The notes beneath the pieces were generated by a model. That model was not told the DNA's origin and did no database searches. It was given only the letters and a program-made list of their open reading frames with translations. From Neodiprion pinetum (Eukaryota; Arthropoda; Insecta; Hymenoptera; Diprionidae): a DNA stretch of 64,000 nucleotides. The DNA is taken from the NCBI RefSeq assembly GCF_021155775.2, contig NC_060233.1:41829609-41893608 (forward strand), in the 5' to 3' direction. Made by a program: the position numbers and the translations under genes. How positions within the stretch are numbered: position 1 is the first letter of the stretch; every line of letters begins with the position of its first letter. Below are positions 24,801-35,759 of the stretch, in pieces.

Positions 24801-25640
24801 GATTCCAAATTTTATCGAAAGACTCTCAAAATGACCTAGATAATCACACGACGGAGCTGCTGCCAAGTATAAAGAAAAGGATGAGTGATTTTTAATTTAT
24901 TTATGACTTATCAACTTTTTTCATTATCATCATAGACAATTTTATATCCCAGTGTGTGTTAACTACGGCGTATTTTATTTTAATTTATTTGTGAATGTTT
25001 GAATGAATGTGTAATTTTTATTATTTTGACGATGGACAGGATTTAAAGAGTTTTTATATGTCATTTATATTTCATTTACATTTTATTTATATGTCATTTA
25101 ATTTATTAAACTGATAGTCAAAGTCATATTTATTATCGTTCTCGTCATTTTTTTTGTAAGCCTGTCCCCTTATTTACATTTGTTTTTGACCTGCCAGACT
25201 AACGCCAATCTACGCAAAAACAACAAGAAATAATTATTCACAGGTAGAAAATCGTTAGGGCCATGCAACAGCGGGGATATGCCTGTTACCTCGACGTTCA
25301 CACGAAGAGCGATTAATTGTCGCGCTCGATGATAAAGAAAAAATCTAAAACGTGATCCTCTCTTCGCCCTTATCGCCCCGTAATCGGCAAGAATCTCTCC
25401 GTCCTCTCGTCCGTCTCGGCATGCGGTGGGCTATTCGAGAGACCGCAGAATTGCAGCGCGCGGAGAGAAGACGATGAATAGCGATGATAGCCTCTTGCGA
25501 GAATATGACATACAAATGACTTAATACCGTCGTAGACGGTTCCCTATCGTTATACCAGCGCGCAAAAACCAAGCGTCGTTTTTCCCCCCGGTCGTAGACG
25601 TTAGTTACTTCCTATACCTCGAGTCCTGACTCCTCGTGCA
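21830..25640. other. Non-coding stretch with a CpG-dense patch
   Basis: No supported gene. About 22600-23010 is CpG-dense with CGGCGGCGCGGCGGCG at 22652-22667. A 210-codon minus frame (22330-22962) crosses it. Within that frame an ATG at 22572 in AAGATGGCGG context begins an 80-codon tail of unknown nature. From about 24880 to 25140 the DNA is strongly AT-rich. Confidence 0.5.
25055..25107. repeat. AT-rich degenerate minisatellite (CATTTATATTT-like)
   Basis: Repeats of CATTTATATT / CATTTACATT / ATTTATATGT with a period of about 11-12 nt. Simple AT-rich satellite DNA. Confidence 0.6.
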
Positions 25641-25646
25641 TCGCAG

Positions 25647-25795
25647 ACACACCAACCTTACACCTAAGCGAGGTGAGGAAGGTGTTTGTGACAAATCTAA
25701 AAATAAGCACGCACTCCGCGATGGGCGTGGTGAAATTTTTTCGGCTCATCATCGAGACTCTGGAAGTCATGAACGATTTCTTTGACTCCCGCAAG
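25647..25795 (+). CDS. Best candidate internal exon, product unknown
   Basis: A 149-nt segment lies between a reasonable acceptor (pyrimidine-rich, CTCGTGCATCGCAG ending at 25646) and a near-consensus donor (AAG/GTGAGT at 25796). The frame is open throughout. About two thirds of third codon positions are G or C, and the second half uses codons typical of expressed genes (ATC ATC GAG, GTG GTG, GAC TCC CGC AAG). Readable pieces are LSEVRKVFVTNLKISTHS and MGVVKFFRLIIETLEVMNDF. It looks like part of a helical protein with a hydrophobic face. I do not recognise the family. The exon would start with the last two bases of a codon and end on a codon boundary. The antisense frame is also open with similar composition, and no partner exon is identified. 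Confidence 0.33.
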
Positions 25796-25799
25796 GTGA

Positions 25800-28700
25800 G
25801 TGATCGAGGATCGCATGGAAGCAACGCAAGCACCCTGACGTGGAATCGTCAACCTCCCGTCGACTTCGGGACAATACCGGCGTGTTTATTTCAGCATAAT
25901 GTGCAGCTAAAGCTCTCTGCCGTGGCAGTCTATTTGTCTGCCATAGCTCAAAGCCACGTGGCGGAGTCGTAAAAGTGACGAAGAGCCCGAAGACACATGG
26001 GACACCTGAAGCCTTGTACCGTGGTGCAACATGGATTGTGTTATTATCGCTGAGCTGCGGCTACTCTCGTGGCCGGTTCCTCTTCATTTACTTTTTTGTC
26101 ATTTCGACAAGGACCGTTCATCTTCCGCTCCATCTTATTCCGCGTCACCTTTTCTCGTTTTATCAGAAGTAGTCCCTCGACTGGTGGCTGCCGAGATAAG
26201 AATCTCAGGTCCAACTTTACCGCCTGGTTATAGAAAATTATGAAATAGACGAATATAAGATACGACGCGTATGAATTATTATATTGTACCGAGAGATGTT
26301 TATACCTCGCACCTCGGGTATAAATTTGTACACACACGTAATATAATAATCTTGTGTATGTTTTATACCCAGGTGTATGGTGCAGGTATACGTTAACTAG
26401 CTCAGAAGGGGAATGCGGTTATATTGGCAATACACACATATTTGCCGAGCGTTGTTTGCTCGTGCATGGTATACATGTAGCCCGCGAGACAGATAAGGGG
26501 CACTTATACTCTACATAATGAAATAATCGTCGTTATCGAGTACACGCTGAAGTTGGAATTACGAAGATGTTTAGTCACTCGAATGCTATTCGCTGTGAAA
26601 ACATTGCTTCCAGGTATATCTTACAAGCGCAAAGATGCACGATGATGGAATCCCAACAGCCAAATTCGTTTTTCACTCTTACTGCAGAGATGGGCAATAA
26701 TTTTCGCGACACACCTTACAAGTTGCCTTGGTAATCCCATAAACTCGATGCTCGCAACAAAGTTCACAAGCCTCGCACAAGAGTCAAAGTTTAATTTCCT
26801 CCCTCGCGGCCTTATAAGCCTGACAGACATAACGCATCCAACCTTTGACTACCCGAGCCGAGCCAATTCCCCAGGTAATAACATGTTGATGACCTACGTA
26901 GTTCGTACCGATCACCGCCACAGCGAAGAAATCGTATAGCGTGTGTAGTTTGCATGCGGCGGACGATCAAGCCGCGAAAGAAGTTCGCCGGCGAAAAGTT
27001 ATTCGCGAATGGTAATCGACTCTCGTCTGTCAATATCTTCTCTCTGCGCAGCTGCGGGTGAACACGTTGTTCCATAATCACGAAATTGAATCGATTCACC
27101 GATCCGCACGGTATGTAACGTCTCGCTACATATCAACTCGCAGAAAAGTCTCTCTCCGAGAGATACGTTATGCAGGTATAACACAGTCTGTATTTCGCAA
27201 TCGGAAAGAGAGCCGGAGGTACGGATAGCGCTGCTGCAAAGACGTATGGAGACTGTGTAATTGGGTCGCTCCGCATACCAGATTAATGTCAAACATTACC
27301 ATACAATCCGCGCATTCGCGATATGGTTACGCACCTCCACACGGCGAATGTTGACTTGCAGGTACCCACAAGCTTGGTCATTTTATCTGAATTTAATCCA
27401 ATTAAAGCGTTGAACCGGCCCAACAGCTGCGAGCTCGTTTACATAGACCCACCTCTTACCTGTCTGCCGTTCACCGACACTTTTCGTTTTCTCTACAAAT
27501 TATATCAGGTGCCTGGATGAAGAGAGGCTCCGGAATGCATTGCACTTTCGACTACTTTCGCGGCGAAGATAACGTTCGTGAAGTATCATTGTTCCGAAGT
27601 ACAATTTTAGCCTCTTCGGTAGATCATGGAACTCGGGCAAGACGAAATTCTCGACTTCTTCGCCACTTTTATGTACCCGCAATTTCCTCGAGACTAGCGA
27701 GCGAGCATCGTAGTTTTCAACATAGTTCAACGGTCGACCAAATTTATTGCAATAATGCAATGCATCCTTATCTCGAGCCGGACTCGTTTAGGTTCGCGGC
27801 GGTAGTGCAGCAGGGTATAACCTGCTTATCTGTCGCATATTGACCGGCTGTTTGCGTGGGAAAGGCGGTCAATACAGCTTGACAGTCCACCGGATCAGGT
27901 TGAGGACTGATAAACCTTAACATTACGTCTAGGTGCTAACAGCTCCAACATCTTTCGATATTTGTCATAGATGATGAGAACGTGCTTTACGGGCATTCGC
28001 TTAGGCACGTATCCTCCATAGTCTTTTTTAAAATCTGACACACCGTTAAATTGGGACTTTTACTTTTCAGATTCACAAGATTTGAGATAAATTCGATTGG
28101 AATACACTTTGACCCCAGTCACATTGATCGCCTTGGATCCTGAGCTAAGGACAGAAGTATCGTGACAATCTGGGATCGAACTAGAGATCCAGGAGCGAAT
28201 CGAACTCCGTGCCGATTCTGGTCCCGGATTATCGTGGTGCTACAAAGTTAAATGGATTCGTTTCATACCTCGATGTTCTCTCAGCAAAGTGCTGCCGGAT
28301 AAACGTCGAGTGCAGGTTCTGGAATTTATCTGCATTCAAAACCACCGTCGAAGGTGATGCGGGGAATTTAGCAGGCGAGAAGTCAGTTACAACATACCTA
28401 TCTCAAATTGAATTTTGAATATAATGGCTTGGGGCCTAGAGCGACAGCCTGGGAAAAGTGCAACGTGTCGGTGCCATTCGCGATACAAGCTTGCAGGTCA
28501 GGGAAGTTGTCCCGTAGTTGGCAATTACCTCGGGGAATCGGCAAATGACGTGCATCTAGACTCCTTCCAACTTAGCCGGCGAGTGTTTGTGCATCGTGCA
28601 GTGCACGTAGGAACAAATTCGCAGAGATAGGCGGACTCGTAGAGTCGGCGACGTCGTTATTAAGTAAAATTGCGAGCTTCTGAGCGACGGCGTTAGTTAC

Positions 28701-28815
28701 AGTATTGTAATTACGCGAGTTATATTCGCCTCTGCCACGTGTGCAGATATTACGTGTGACCTACTGAACCGAATTGAAACACGTCGCCGCGAGGAGATCG
28801 AGGAGCGCGGAATAA
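25800..28815. other. Non-coding stretch
   Basis: Apart from the weak exon candidate at 27362-27508, nothing is supported. A perfect 8-bp inverted repeat TTTATACC/GGTATAAA with a 10-nt loop lies at 26299-26324. Two short + frames abut near 28415, where the ATAATGG of the second follows the TGA of the first, but neither resembles a known protein. Confidence 0.5.
27362..27508 (+). CDS. Weak candidate exon, product unknown
   Basis: 147 nt (49 codons, phase 0 to phase 0) lie between TGACTTGCAG (ending 27361) and CAG/GTGCCT (27509). The phase is compatible with following the 25647-25795 candidate, which also ends in phase 0, but that is a one-in-three coincidence. It contains LTCLPFTDTFRFLYKLYQ. 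Codon positions show no strong bias, the acceptor tract is short and the donor is imperfect. Confidence 0.14.
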
Positions 28816-28819
28816 TTGT

Positions 28820-28958
28820 TTATGGGAATTCCAGGGCTGATGATGAGAACGAGCTTCTCCGCCTCCCACGTTTCAAAATCAAATTCTGATCTTCTTCGGT
28901 GTTATCATTCCACGTGAGGGGCGCGTATTCCTTGAATATTTTCGATCCGTCATGCTGC
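28820..28958 (-). CDS. Candidate 3'-terminal exon on the minus strand, product unknown
   Basis: Reading the minus strand, a strong acceptor (GGATTTTTTGAATTTCAG) ends at 28959 and is followed by an open frame of 45 codons to a TAA at 28822-28820. The amino-acid make-up is realistic, with acidic, amide and aromatic residues. Pieces are HDGSKIFKEYAPLTWNDNTE and the basic/Ser-rich tail KRGRRRSSFSSSALEFP. Many codons follow purine-N-pyrimidine form. The first base belongs to a codon begun in the previous exon. No AATAAA was seen just downstream on the minus strand. No known domain is recognised, and upstream exons would lie at higher coordinates. Confidence 0.28.
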
Positions 28959-28959
28959 C

Positions 28960-31255
28960 TGAAATTCAAAAAATCCCGAGAGTGGAGGTCCATTAAAGTC
29001 AAGGCTGTGCGCAATTTCAGGAATGCCCTCTCTCCTCTAACTGGTTCATAAATCTTTCACGTGTCGTATAAATTGTTGGTTGTTATTCGAAGAGTTTAAG
29101 TACACGGACGATAAATCAAACACGGAAGAATTCACAATGACGACTCAGATATGGAAAATATAATAATAATATTTACAATATTTATTGTGACTTTGGCTCG
29201 TTTTTACACACCAGCCACAGTATGTACAATACACACATCGTTTTAGCAGACATTTTTTTTTTTTTGTTAATGAGAACGTGTCAAAATTGCTGTCTTTTTT
29301 TGTGCCTCGATTCTTCTCATTTCACTTGTATATCTAAACAATGAATTTTGCACACCGATACGGCCGATTTTTGATTATCTTTTCTGTTGTTAGGTGATTT
29401 AATTAGTTCAAGAAAAAATTAACTCATTAACGTCTAGTAGAGTTGATTAACCCAGTTTTAATTAGCAATAATCTATATCTTGATAGTAAATATTCAGTAT
29501 TCCATCGTTTGAAATGCACGAGTCGCTGATTCACATCAACGTACTTTTAAACATATATACCTATGTACGTATAAAAGTACCGCCGATACCAATGCTTGGG
29601 ATAGAATCGCAATCAGTGCGGCGTAACTAGATAAGGAGAACAAGGCTGCGAAAAAATCTAGTCCACAAACGACATCCCCGCGCGTGTGAAAACAATATTT
29701 GAAGAGCGTAAATTTGCAAAACAAAAGTTTCGCGAGTTTCGGGAGGCGTGCCGAGCGAAACTTCTAGGTTATTTTCAGAAAATATACAAATAAGCGAATC
29801 GTGTTCCCGACCACGAGGTATTACTTGGTTATATTTTACTTTTCTCTTCGTATTTTTCGACGCATATAATTGTTTTCACACCTGTTACAAAAGATACACC
29901 GATAAGATCTCGCCGATTGTACGCACGTATTGCACAAACAGCTTTTGCACAACGCGTCGAATTATCGGTCTTATTTACGTCCATTCGTACCTTTATGCAG
30001 CAGCGAAACGCAGAGCAGCTGCCAAAGCGTCGACAGACGTTGTGTGGAAAAGGGGCTGAACCAGAAAACCGGGAATTGCCTGTAAGCAGCGCGGACCCCG
30101 ACAATTTACGTCATTTCTGGGCCCTCCGCTTGGTCCCAGACGAGGCGCCCTGATTCACGGGGCCCCAGGGACGACACGAACGGTGACCGTGATAAGGAAA
30201 TATAAGCCTGCGGACATCCCGCAATGCAGACGACGGCATTCCTGCGTGGATTGCCTCTGGCAAGGATGTGATAGGAAACCCCAACTAGCAGCCCGGAGGT
30301 CTCGACTTTTCAAACATGAATAACAGCCCCGCTAAGGAGGACGAGATATTTTCAAGCTCGCGACCGATTCGCAGGAAAGTCAGTCGCCTGATATGACCCA
30401 CGGTTAGGAAATTTGCTAGTCTTGCCGTTTATCATCAGTAAAAATGTCGCGTAAACGATTCCCGACTCTTGGATTCGTTGACTCTGCCAATTATGTCGGT
30501 GAGGAATTTTTTTTGTTCTGTTTATTAGGACGAAGATAGTCGGAGTTTATTGTGTCATGATATGTCAACTGATTTCAAACGATATTGTTACTCGGGTTTA
30601 TGAAACATTTCTCACTGTGGAATCTTGATGACTGTGATGTTACGAAAATATCTCAAGTATTTCCTGGCAAGAGGTGAAAAAGAATTTAATCAATACTGTT
30701 TACTTAAAACGGCAGCACTGACAATAAGCGTAATGATGCCTGTGACTCAACATGTTGAGAAATGAACCGCATCGAGCTAAACGGAAACTTGAGTCAAATA
30801 CGAATAGAATGAATGGATATCATTCCGGTAGGATTTTAGAAAAATGTCCTTAACCCTAACATCGTCAGAGATCGAAGGGATTGAACGAACGAGACAAGAA
30901 ACTCCACAATGTCGACCATGCAACGCGCTTTGCAGAAGATTAACTGTCCGCGACCCGATCGAGTTCAGGGTACCGAATCAAGCAGCACGGTTTAAAATAA
31001 AAATAAAATGTATACTTAAAGCAAGCGAATTCCATAGACAAGGTCGAGGATATTCTTTGTGCCCGAAAGAAGAACGATCATGATCGTTTGTTTGGTCTGA
31101 TGCAGAGATCAGCGACCGTGCGATTCCCGGTGAATTACGCCTGACTAATTCGACGTGCAGTGACGTCTTATTCCGCAAGTACGAGTACGTGGCGAGTGCG
31201 CTTCGGCGATGAATTTGAGGAATTCCTACGGCAAGTGTTCGTTGTTTAAACAACT
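28960..31255. other. Non-coding stretch
   Basis: No supported gene. 29150-29480 is AT-rich with a T run (about 29252-29265). Short frames on both strands around 29750-30150 are not convincing. Confidence 0.5.
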
Positions 31256-31259
31256 TTAG

Positions 31260-31500
31260 GCTCGCCTTGTTCGCGCGTTTACGAGGAAAGAGTTCACGGC
31301 CCGAACGATCCGCTGATACATCATCGTACGTGTTACGTGCCAAACTCAACGACGCGGACAAGCGAACGCGTCTCGATAGGTTCGTAGCACTCTTCCTTGA
31401 CGCATGGAATTCACTCCACCACTCGGAGGAATTTCAAAGTGCGTACCTGCGACACTGGAACGAGATGCAAAGTCCGCAAAACCCATCCTTGAACCCAACA
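31260..31500 (+). CDS. Weak candidate exon, product unknown
   Basis: A + frame with no early ATG follows CAACTTTAG (AG at 31258-31259) and stays open to a possible donor ACA/GTGAGA (31501). It has protein-like stretches (RFVALFLDAWNSLHHSEEF, YLRHWNEMQSPQNPSLNP) and about 60 percent G/C at third positions in its second half. Against it: the antisense strand is open across most of the same interval, which suggests base composition rather than selection. The acceptor has only a short pyrimidine tract, and the donor lacks G at the last exon base. Confidence 0.18.
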
Positions 31501-31509
31501 GTGAGATCC

Positions 31510-34500
31510 TCGTCACGAACCGCGAACTCGTTTATGCCCATCATTGAGACCCAAGGATGCCGAAGAGTGTGTTGCGGTCTATGTGGAAGATATGCCTAGG
31601 AATGCACGTTTCGAGCGAGTCTTCGAAACTGATATTCGAAAACGGAGAGAAAAAAGCATCGAATCTTTTCGAACAAGATACTTCGGTACAATGGTTCAAC
31701 CGAGGCTACCGCGAGGTCTCAGTCGGTAATTGGAACGCGTTCGAGATAGTTTGCGGTAATCGTAAGGGAAGTTTTTTCTTTCATCATTCAGCAGAAGCGG
31801 CAGAAGCGGAGAGATTGATTGTTGCAGTTTGTAGGTAATCGTCGGCAGCCGGCACCTGTTAGCCCCGTACGCAGCCCGAGCAGAGTTGCATGAACGGTGA
31901 TAAACGTCGATGTACGTAAGAATGTAAGATGTAGGTATGCACGTGATGCTGCGGGGACGTTGGCTGCTGTAGGCCGCATTAAAGAGAACGGTCGTAATGA
32001 TACCACGCGGCGAAGTCGGTATGAAAAAGGCCTTAAACGCGGCCGAAGAGATGCGTACGCCATACGTGGGTAACGTGCGTACGTACGATACGTGCACGAA
32101 TGTTGGTGCAGGTACATCAGTGTGCACGGTATACATACGATTTGCAAAAACATCTGTTACAAACGACTTAATGACCGAACAACGGCCTGATTCTCGTTAC
32201 AAGCGGTTCATTTCGTTTCATTCATTTTTCTTCTTCGCGGGAGCTTATGTTATACCTATACCAACATCATTTGCACCACGTACAGTGGATGCGTGTATCG
32301 TTCATCGTGCAGATTCACTCTGCACCAACGGCGCAGTGGCAGCGAACACTTAAGAACGAGCGCTAATGAAATATAAGGCCGATTTCTTGCGCCAACAACT
32401 CTCCCCTGGCAAGCCGGACCGCGCAGGCATTTCTACATTACGAACCTACCGATGTCCGGTATTCTACTCCACCGCATGCGTAGCTATGTCCAGCTGACGG
32501 TCGTGCTGATCAGACTTTATGGTCTCCCCCCGTCAGCGGAGGAAAGACGAAGAAGAAGCGAGGAAAAAATGAATACAAAACGGCAACGGTAACTGAGAGA
32601 AAAGTCAGCAACGCAGCGTTACATCCAACGCTGACATCCTCCAGTCGATGTTCACGGTGAACCATGAACCCGCGCGTCTATCCGATTCTCTCTACAGCCT
32701 CCCACAACTTCCCTGACTCCATCTGTGGCTCGACGAGCAGCTTCGGAACTGGTAATTGAATATCTTACGCGGACCTCACAACCGAGCTTCTCTTCTTTCA
32801 GAGAGTACTGGTTTAAGTTGAAGCTTGGTATACATATAATAGTCGGTATTGAAAATAATTGTGGCAAGGAAATGCTAATTGCAACCTTCAAGGTGGTTTT
32901 GATCCGAATCGTTGAATCAATCGATCATTCACCGGTACCGAGACTGACGATTTACAGAAAGAACACTCAAGCAAGGTGGAGGGTTCATCGAGCATACGGT
33001 TCGAGCATACTCACATTACAGACCCAAGACTGATCAGACTACAAAAGACCTCTTGATTCGAAACGGTTCCAAATGACTCGAAGTTACCGGAGCCCAGTGC
33101 TTCTATCGGCTGGCTCGGGCAGAAATCATACGGGACTTAATTTGGGAAGAGGATTCTGTAATACTATACAGCTACGCATCGACTGATACCAACGATAGAA
33201 TCGAGGGAATAAAAATGCAACACTAGAGGCAAGAAGTTTGTCACTCAACCGATTGGGCTCAAACACTCCTGACCGATTCAAGACTGAAATATTACAAAAG
33301 ACCTATTGAATCGAAGTGATTGAAAATGAGTTGGAGTGAGCTGAACAGCGTTCGGTCGATGGCTTGAAAAGACGTTACCAGGATAGATCTCCGCCTGGCT
33401 GATATCAAAGGTGGTTAGCTCTTCGAGGAGATGATTTTTTTTTCTCCTCGCATCAGTCAGATGCGTTCAGCCTCCACCATCGACTCGGTGCACCGGATCC
33501 CGTACGTTGCAGTGTACTATCCTAGTTAGATTATACTTTCACCTGCGACTGACGAAACCGCGTCGAGTACGTACGACCTCGCTGAGAATTCTGAGCCTCC
33601 TCCGCCCACTAACGGCTCCATACCTACTCCAGCGAGATTGAAAACAACTCGCGTTAGCGGACGCGCGCAAGACGTTGGGCTCCTCCGATAATGAAATGCC
33701 CGCATTCCAGACTAATGTACAAACATACGCTTGGGTATATCAAACCAGTGCATATTTACACACCGATTATACGTATATTATACACGGGTGTCGTACACAC
33801 AGTTGTGTACCGATCGGCGTTACGCGTGCAACGCGCATCTTTTCGAGTGTTCATTTTCGAGAAAGCGAGAGAACGAGATGATCGGGAAGACTGGTGGCAA
33901 TGAACAATGGTCAAGTTCATGATCATCGGCGTCGCTGCCGCGGAACAATGCGCATGGTAAAACGTACCTACATCCGACAACTCTATTGGACGCATACCGC
34001 GGCAGTCTCGATGGTGTATAAGGATTTCTATTTTTAACTTAACGGTCACTGAATTCTATCCGGTGATGCAGGTAAACCGGATTCATATCTTGGAATCTAC
34101 TAGCTGGGATACGAGGAGGACCGATACAGATGGCATCTCGGGATGCTCGGCGAAGCCCGGCTGGCTAGTTGGTTTCCTTGGCCGCGGTTCGACTCCTCGA
34201 TGTGGACTGGGAATTTCATCCCATGGGCGTTATAACGCCATATCCTACGACGCGGATGGACCAGCTCTCTCTCCGTCCTCTCGATTTCTCGCTCCTTCTC
34301 TCGGCTGTTGTACGTATCGGACAAAGCAGCTGAACACGGCAACTCGCTGGTGCGAGAATTCTATTCAGGCTCGTACAAAAGGAGGATACCCACCTTTCGC
34401 CTTGAGCCTTTGGAAACGAGCCACGCGTGAAATAATAATAACACCCGTCGCTGTTGTTTCGAGGTGTAGAAAACTGCACCGCCGCTTATGCAGGGTCCCT

Positions 34501-34755
34501 GCCAAAGAGATCAGAGAAAATTTGTCCGTACCCTGCACAATCCTGTTTCACCTTCCTTCTCCATTTATCAGTTATCGTGACTCAGGTCCGAACTCGACGT
34601 CGCCGAAACTTCGACCTCGTTCGAGTGATGCACCCGTGCTCAGGTATCACCGGGGAATAGAAGTGTCCAAAGCGCCTTCTTTTGTACAGCTTGTCACACT
34701 GGGTGAGCAATCTCGCCAAGAATGATAATCCTGTTAAAGTCAGGATTGTGAAATG
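31510..34755. other. Non-coding stretch
   Basis: The longest frame in the window (34063-34725, +, 220 codons) is here. It is rich in Arg, Ser, Cys and Ile, has no domain, and I treat it as chance. A good-looking acceptor (CTTCTCTTCTTTCAG at 32787-32801) precedes an open frame, but the only donor-like site (AAG/GTGGTT at 32893) is weak. A local duplication is listed separately at 33025-33320. Confidence 0.5.
33025..33320. repeat. Local diverged direct repeat
   Basis: CAAGACTG followed by ACAAAAGACCTCTTGATTCG (33025-33060) recurs as CAAGACTGAAATATTACAAA plus AGACCTATTGAATCGAA (33279-33315), about 254 nt downstream, with weaker similarity for another 20-30 nt (GACTCGAAG / GAGTTGGAG). It is an old local duplication. 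Confidence 0.6.
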
Positions 34756-34761
34756 TCAAAG

Positions 34762-35106
34762 TTAAAACAGCTTTCGTGAAGAATCGGTTCGACTGAGCGA
34801 CTCTTCTGTCCAAGATCTTCCGGTCCGAAGATCTTCGAGACAGACCATTCCATTAAACAAGAATCGTCGAGTTCTTTGAAGCAGTAAATCCAAAGCTCGT
34901 TTGTCAATTTCCTTGCAGAAAATTTGGGAATAAATTGATTTCGCTAGCTCTTGCGTACCGTTTATGTTTCCCCAAATGTCGACTAATGAACGAGTTCCAC
35001 ACTCCTTTCGACAGTCACGTCGTATCCCAACGATCGCACGGAAGATATGAAATCCAAACAAAACTGTCGGCCTGATCGGCGACGACAACTGTTCCGACTT
35101 TGACAT
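34762..35106 (-). CDS. Possible small single-exon frame, product unknown
   Basis: A 114-codon minus frame runs from an ATG at 35106 (context AACTATGTC, with an in-frame TAA two codons upstream) to TAA. Composition is protein-like and not repeat-driven (pieces: LVDIWGNINGTQELAKSIYS, KEIDKRALDLLLQRTRRF). I see no signal peptide or known domain. By a simple stop-codon expectation, around twenty frames of this length are expected by chance in a window this size, so length gives no support. It is listed only because its composition is better than most. Confidence 0.13.
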   Translation of the reverse strand: MSKSEQLSSPIRPTVLFGFHIFRAIVGIRRDCRKECGTRSLVDIWGNINGTQELAKSIYSQIFCKEIDKRALDLLLQRTRRFLFNGMVCLEDLRTGRSWTEESLSRTDSSRKLF

Positions 35107-35717
35107 AGTTTACAGCTGTATCTCACAGATCCAGACTTTTAAGAGGATCCACTTCAAAAGACCAGTCTCCGCAGCTGCGATAAAAGTGTCTGTTATCCGA
35201 CTATATTGTCACGATGGGCGATCCGTATCTGCCTGAAAACCCTTGTCCGGACAAGCTGCACGACTGATAACTATGTAACAAGCGAGATGACAGAAGAAAA
35301 CTTGTGTCCCTCGCGGATATGTTTAATCAAACGGTCTCGCGGTGACTTTCGAGTACAGTGTCAGGCGTGTCGGCGAGAATTATAATATCCTCGTAAATGC
35401 GATAATCCGTGTCGCGCAGGCCCGTTGCGTTATAAATCACCAGCACCGTCAGGGTGCGTACACGCGCCTATTCCCTTGGTTACACACTCGAGCTCCTCGA
35501 GCATTATTGCACATGGACATGGTATAAAACCGCGAGGATGCCGAAGGATCGACCGCCCCCAGATGTGGGTATAAAATGAATTACACCCCTTTTGTAATAA
35601 TAAGATTATTTGTAGAATACGAGAGGCGAAATTCCCCCTTCATCAATCTCTATTCTCTGCCCAGTCCATTTCATCCCAGACGCCCGTCAGAATGCATTAA
35701 CGTTATCGCAAACCGGG

Positions 35718-35718
<1 letters not shown>

Positions 35719-35757
<39 letters not shown>
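35719..35757. repeat. (TC)n microsatellite
   Basis: About 37 nt of uninterrupted TC. Confidence 0.92.

Positions 35758-35759
<2 letters not shown>

Noticed and set aside
28155..28185. Minus-strand AGTTCGATCCC resembling a T-arm
   Set aside because: No A box, anticodon arm or acceptor stem at the required distances.
32802..32892. Exon-like frame after CTTCTCTTCTTTCAG
   Set aside because: The acceptor is good, but the only donor (AAG/GTGGTT) is weak, and codon positions show no bias.
34160..34200. tRNA-like boxes: TGGCTAGTTGGT (A-box-like) and GGTTCGACTCC (B-box-like)
   Set aside because: The boxes are too close for an anticodon arm and there is no matching acceptor stem, so no tRNA can be folded.
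34063..34725. Longest open frame in the window (220 codons, +)
   Set aside because: Arg/Ser/Cys/Ile-skewed composition, no domain, no codon-position bias, and close to the longest frame expected by chance in six frames of 64 kb.
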